Shown in pieces: positions 63,149-64,000 of a stretch of DNA of 64,000 nt (within the stretch, counting starts at the first letter, position 1; each line of letters opens with the position of its first letter). The position numbers and the translations under genes are program-made. The notes under the pieces are model-generated. The model ran no database searches. It had not been told where the DNA came from and was given only the letters and a program-made list of their open reading frames with translations. Origin of the DNA: Hungatella hathewayi WAL-18680 (GTDB lineage: Bacteria > Bacillota > Clostridia > Lachnospirales > Lachnospiraceae); assembly GCF_000235505.1 (NCBI RefSeq), contig NZ_JH379030.1, forward strand, positions 202,609 through 266,608, written 5' to 3'.

Positions 63149-64000
63149 TCATTCCCCTGCTTTTGTCCGAAGCATCTGCTCATACACGTTTCTGTCGATG
63201 GGCAGAGCCACTTTTTCTTCCGTCCAGGCGGACAGATAGGAGGCATTGGCAAGCTCCACGCTCTTGAGACCTTCCTCCCCCGGCGCAATTAACGGTGCGC
63301 CGTTTAACAGGTGGTCTGCAAAATTCTGAAGCATCAGCCGGTAGGCATTGTCCTCCTGGGGGAGACACATCTCCTCCGTGGTGTACGCAAGCGTCCCATA
63401 GATTTCCGTGTTCTCCTTCTGGAACCGGGTGGTCTCCATCACATTTTCCCGGAGCGTCAGCTTCTCATTGCCCTCGATGGAAATCATCCCCTTCGTTCCC
63501 CATATCTCAAACCGGTTGACGCCCGGATTCTCCCCGCTGGCGCTGATAAAGCTGCCCCGCAGGCCGCTGTCATACAGAAAACGGATATCCACGCTGTCAT
63601 CCACGTCAAAATCATTGTATTTCCCAAAATCGATAGAAGCGTCCAGCTGATCCGGCATCCCCAGAATCCACTGCCACAAATCCAGATAGTGCTGGCACTG
63701 GTTAATCAGCAGCCCGCCGTGCTCTCCCGCCCAGCTGCTCCGCCAGGGAGCCGACTTGTGATAGCAGGTGGTCCGGAACCAGTTGTTGCACACCCACACC
63801 GCCCTGGTGACGGTGCCAAGGCCCCCGGCCGCCACAATCTCCTTCGCCTTCGCAAATGACGGCGCCACCCGGCAGTTGAACATCATGGCAAACGACGTTC
63901 CCGCCCGTCTGGCCTCCGCCAGCAGTCCTTCCACTTCCTTCACGGACACCCCGGCCGGCTTGTCGCACAGCACGTGCTTTCCCGCCGCAAACGCCCTTTT
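63149..64000 (-). CDS. Gfo/Idh/MocA family oxidoreductase (N-terminus cut by window edge)
   Basis: At least 284 residues of an NAD(P)-dependent sugar or polyol oxidoreductase. The window begins within the cofactor domain at AAGKHVLCDKPAG, the family motif with the catalytic Lys (the canonical form is EKP, here DKP). GGLLINQCQHYLDLWQWILG carries the second conserved element (canonically D...H, here NQCQH). The C-terminal beta-sheet domain is intact to the stop. The missing N-terminal Rossmann GxGxxG lies beyond 64000. Substrate unknown; the gene ends 66 bases before glyA, and no sugar gene is in view. Confidence 0.9.
   Translation of the reverse strand, partial: KRAFAAGKHVLCDKPAGVSVKEVEGLLAEARRAGTSFAMMFNCRVAPSFAKAKEIVAAGGLGTVTRAVWVCNNWFRTTCYHKSAPWRSSWAGEHGGLLINQCQHYLDLWQWILGMPDQLDASIDFGKYNDFDVDDSVDIRFLYDSGLRGSFISASGENPGVNRFEIWGTKGMISIEGNEKLTLRENVMETTRFQKENTEIYGTLAYTTEEMCLPQEDNAYRLMLQNFADHLLNGAPLIAPGEEGLKSVELANASYLSAWTEEKVALPIDRNVYEQMLRTKAGE

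Noticed and set aside
1-64000. rRNA, tRNA and insertion-sequence genes
   Set aside because: None was recognised by eye on either strand. tRNA genes can be missed without a covariance search, so a tRNAscan run would settle it.

Overview
The window reads as chromosome of a Firmicute of class Clostridia, most likely a gut Lachnospiraceae of the Clostridium clostridioforme/Enterocloster type. This is inferred from gene content, not from a marker gene. The clues are strong GGAGG ribosome sites, TTGACA/TATAAT promoters, recA-recX-rny linkage, a 1.4 kb-residue 2-hydroxyacyl-CoA dehydratase activase, TRAP and tripartite tricarboxylate transporters, Cys-type sulfatases and YesMN-type regulation. No rRNA, tRNA, CRISPR array or intact insertion sequence was seen.

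Layout. 1-7 kb: a secreted alpha/beta hydrolase (cut by the window edge), a MecA-like class B penicillin-binding protein, cyclopropane fatty acid synthase, and a MarR-MATE efflux operon with two clear operators. 7-12 kb: a frameshifted tail-anchored protein, a PatB-type lyase operon divergent from a LysR regulator, and a cyclophilin-fold lipoprotein. 12-16 kb: recA-recX-rny with an SOS box. 16-18.8 kb: a degenerate island (PadR regulator, truncated DUF4180 gene, second EF-Ts, mobile-element scrap). 18.8-22.5 kb: ROK sugar kinase, cytosolic subtilase, APC permease.

22.7-36 kb holds the most striking system. One leftward operon encodes a dedicated type I signal peptidase, a 2498-residue beta-helix (GLUG-repeat) surface protein, three paralogous single-pass beta-sandwich proteins, two secreted related proteins and a small XRE regulator. 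Immediately upstream, 25-bp imperfect inverted repeats (34573-34597 and 34909-34933) flank a segment carrying a good promoter that currently points away from the operon. The gene on the other side is a tyrosine recombinase. I read this as an invertible promoter that phase-varies the surface operon, shown here in the OFF orientation. The OFF transcript appears to end at a hairpin made by the repeat itself plus a T-run lying outside the invertible segment.

36-45 kb is housekeeping: lysA, pyk, a rhomboid-like zinc-ribbon protein, corA, and the large activase. 45-46.8 kb: an AAA/DUF4143 ATPase behind a 62-bp palindrome. 46.8-54.1 kb: a leftward operon sulfatase-tctC-tctB-tctA-lacI-sulfatase, with paired LacI-type operators at its promoter; it probably imports and desulfates a sulfated organic anion. 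54.2-61.7 kb: a TRAP transporter with two substrate-binding proteins, preceded by a YesMN two-component system and a TraX-like membrane protein. 61.8-64 kb: glyA and a truncated Gfo/Idh/MocA oxidoreductase.
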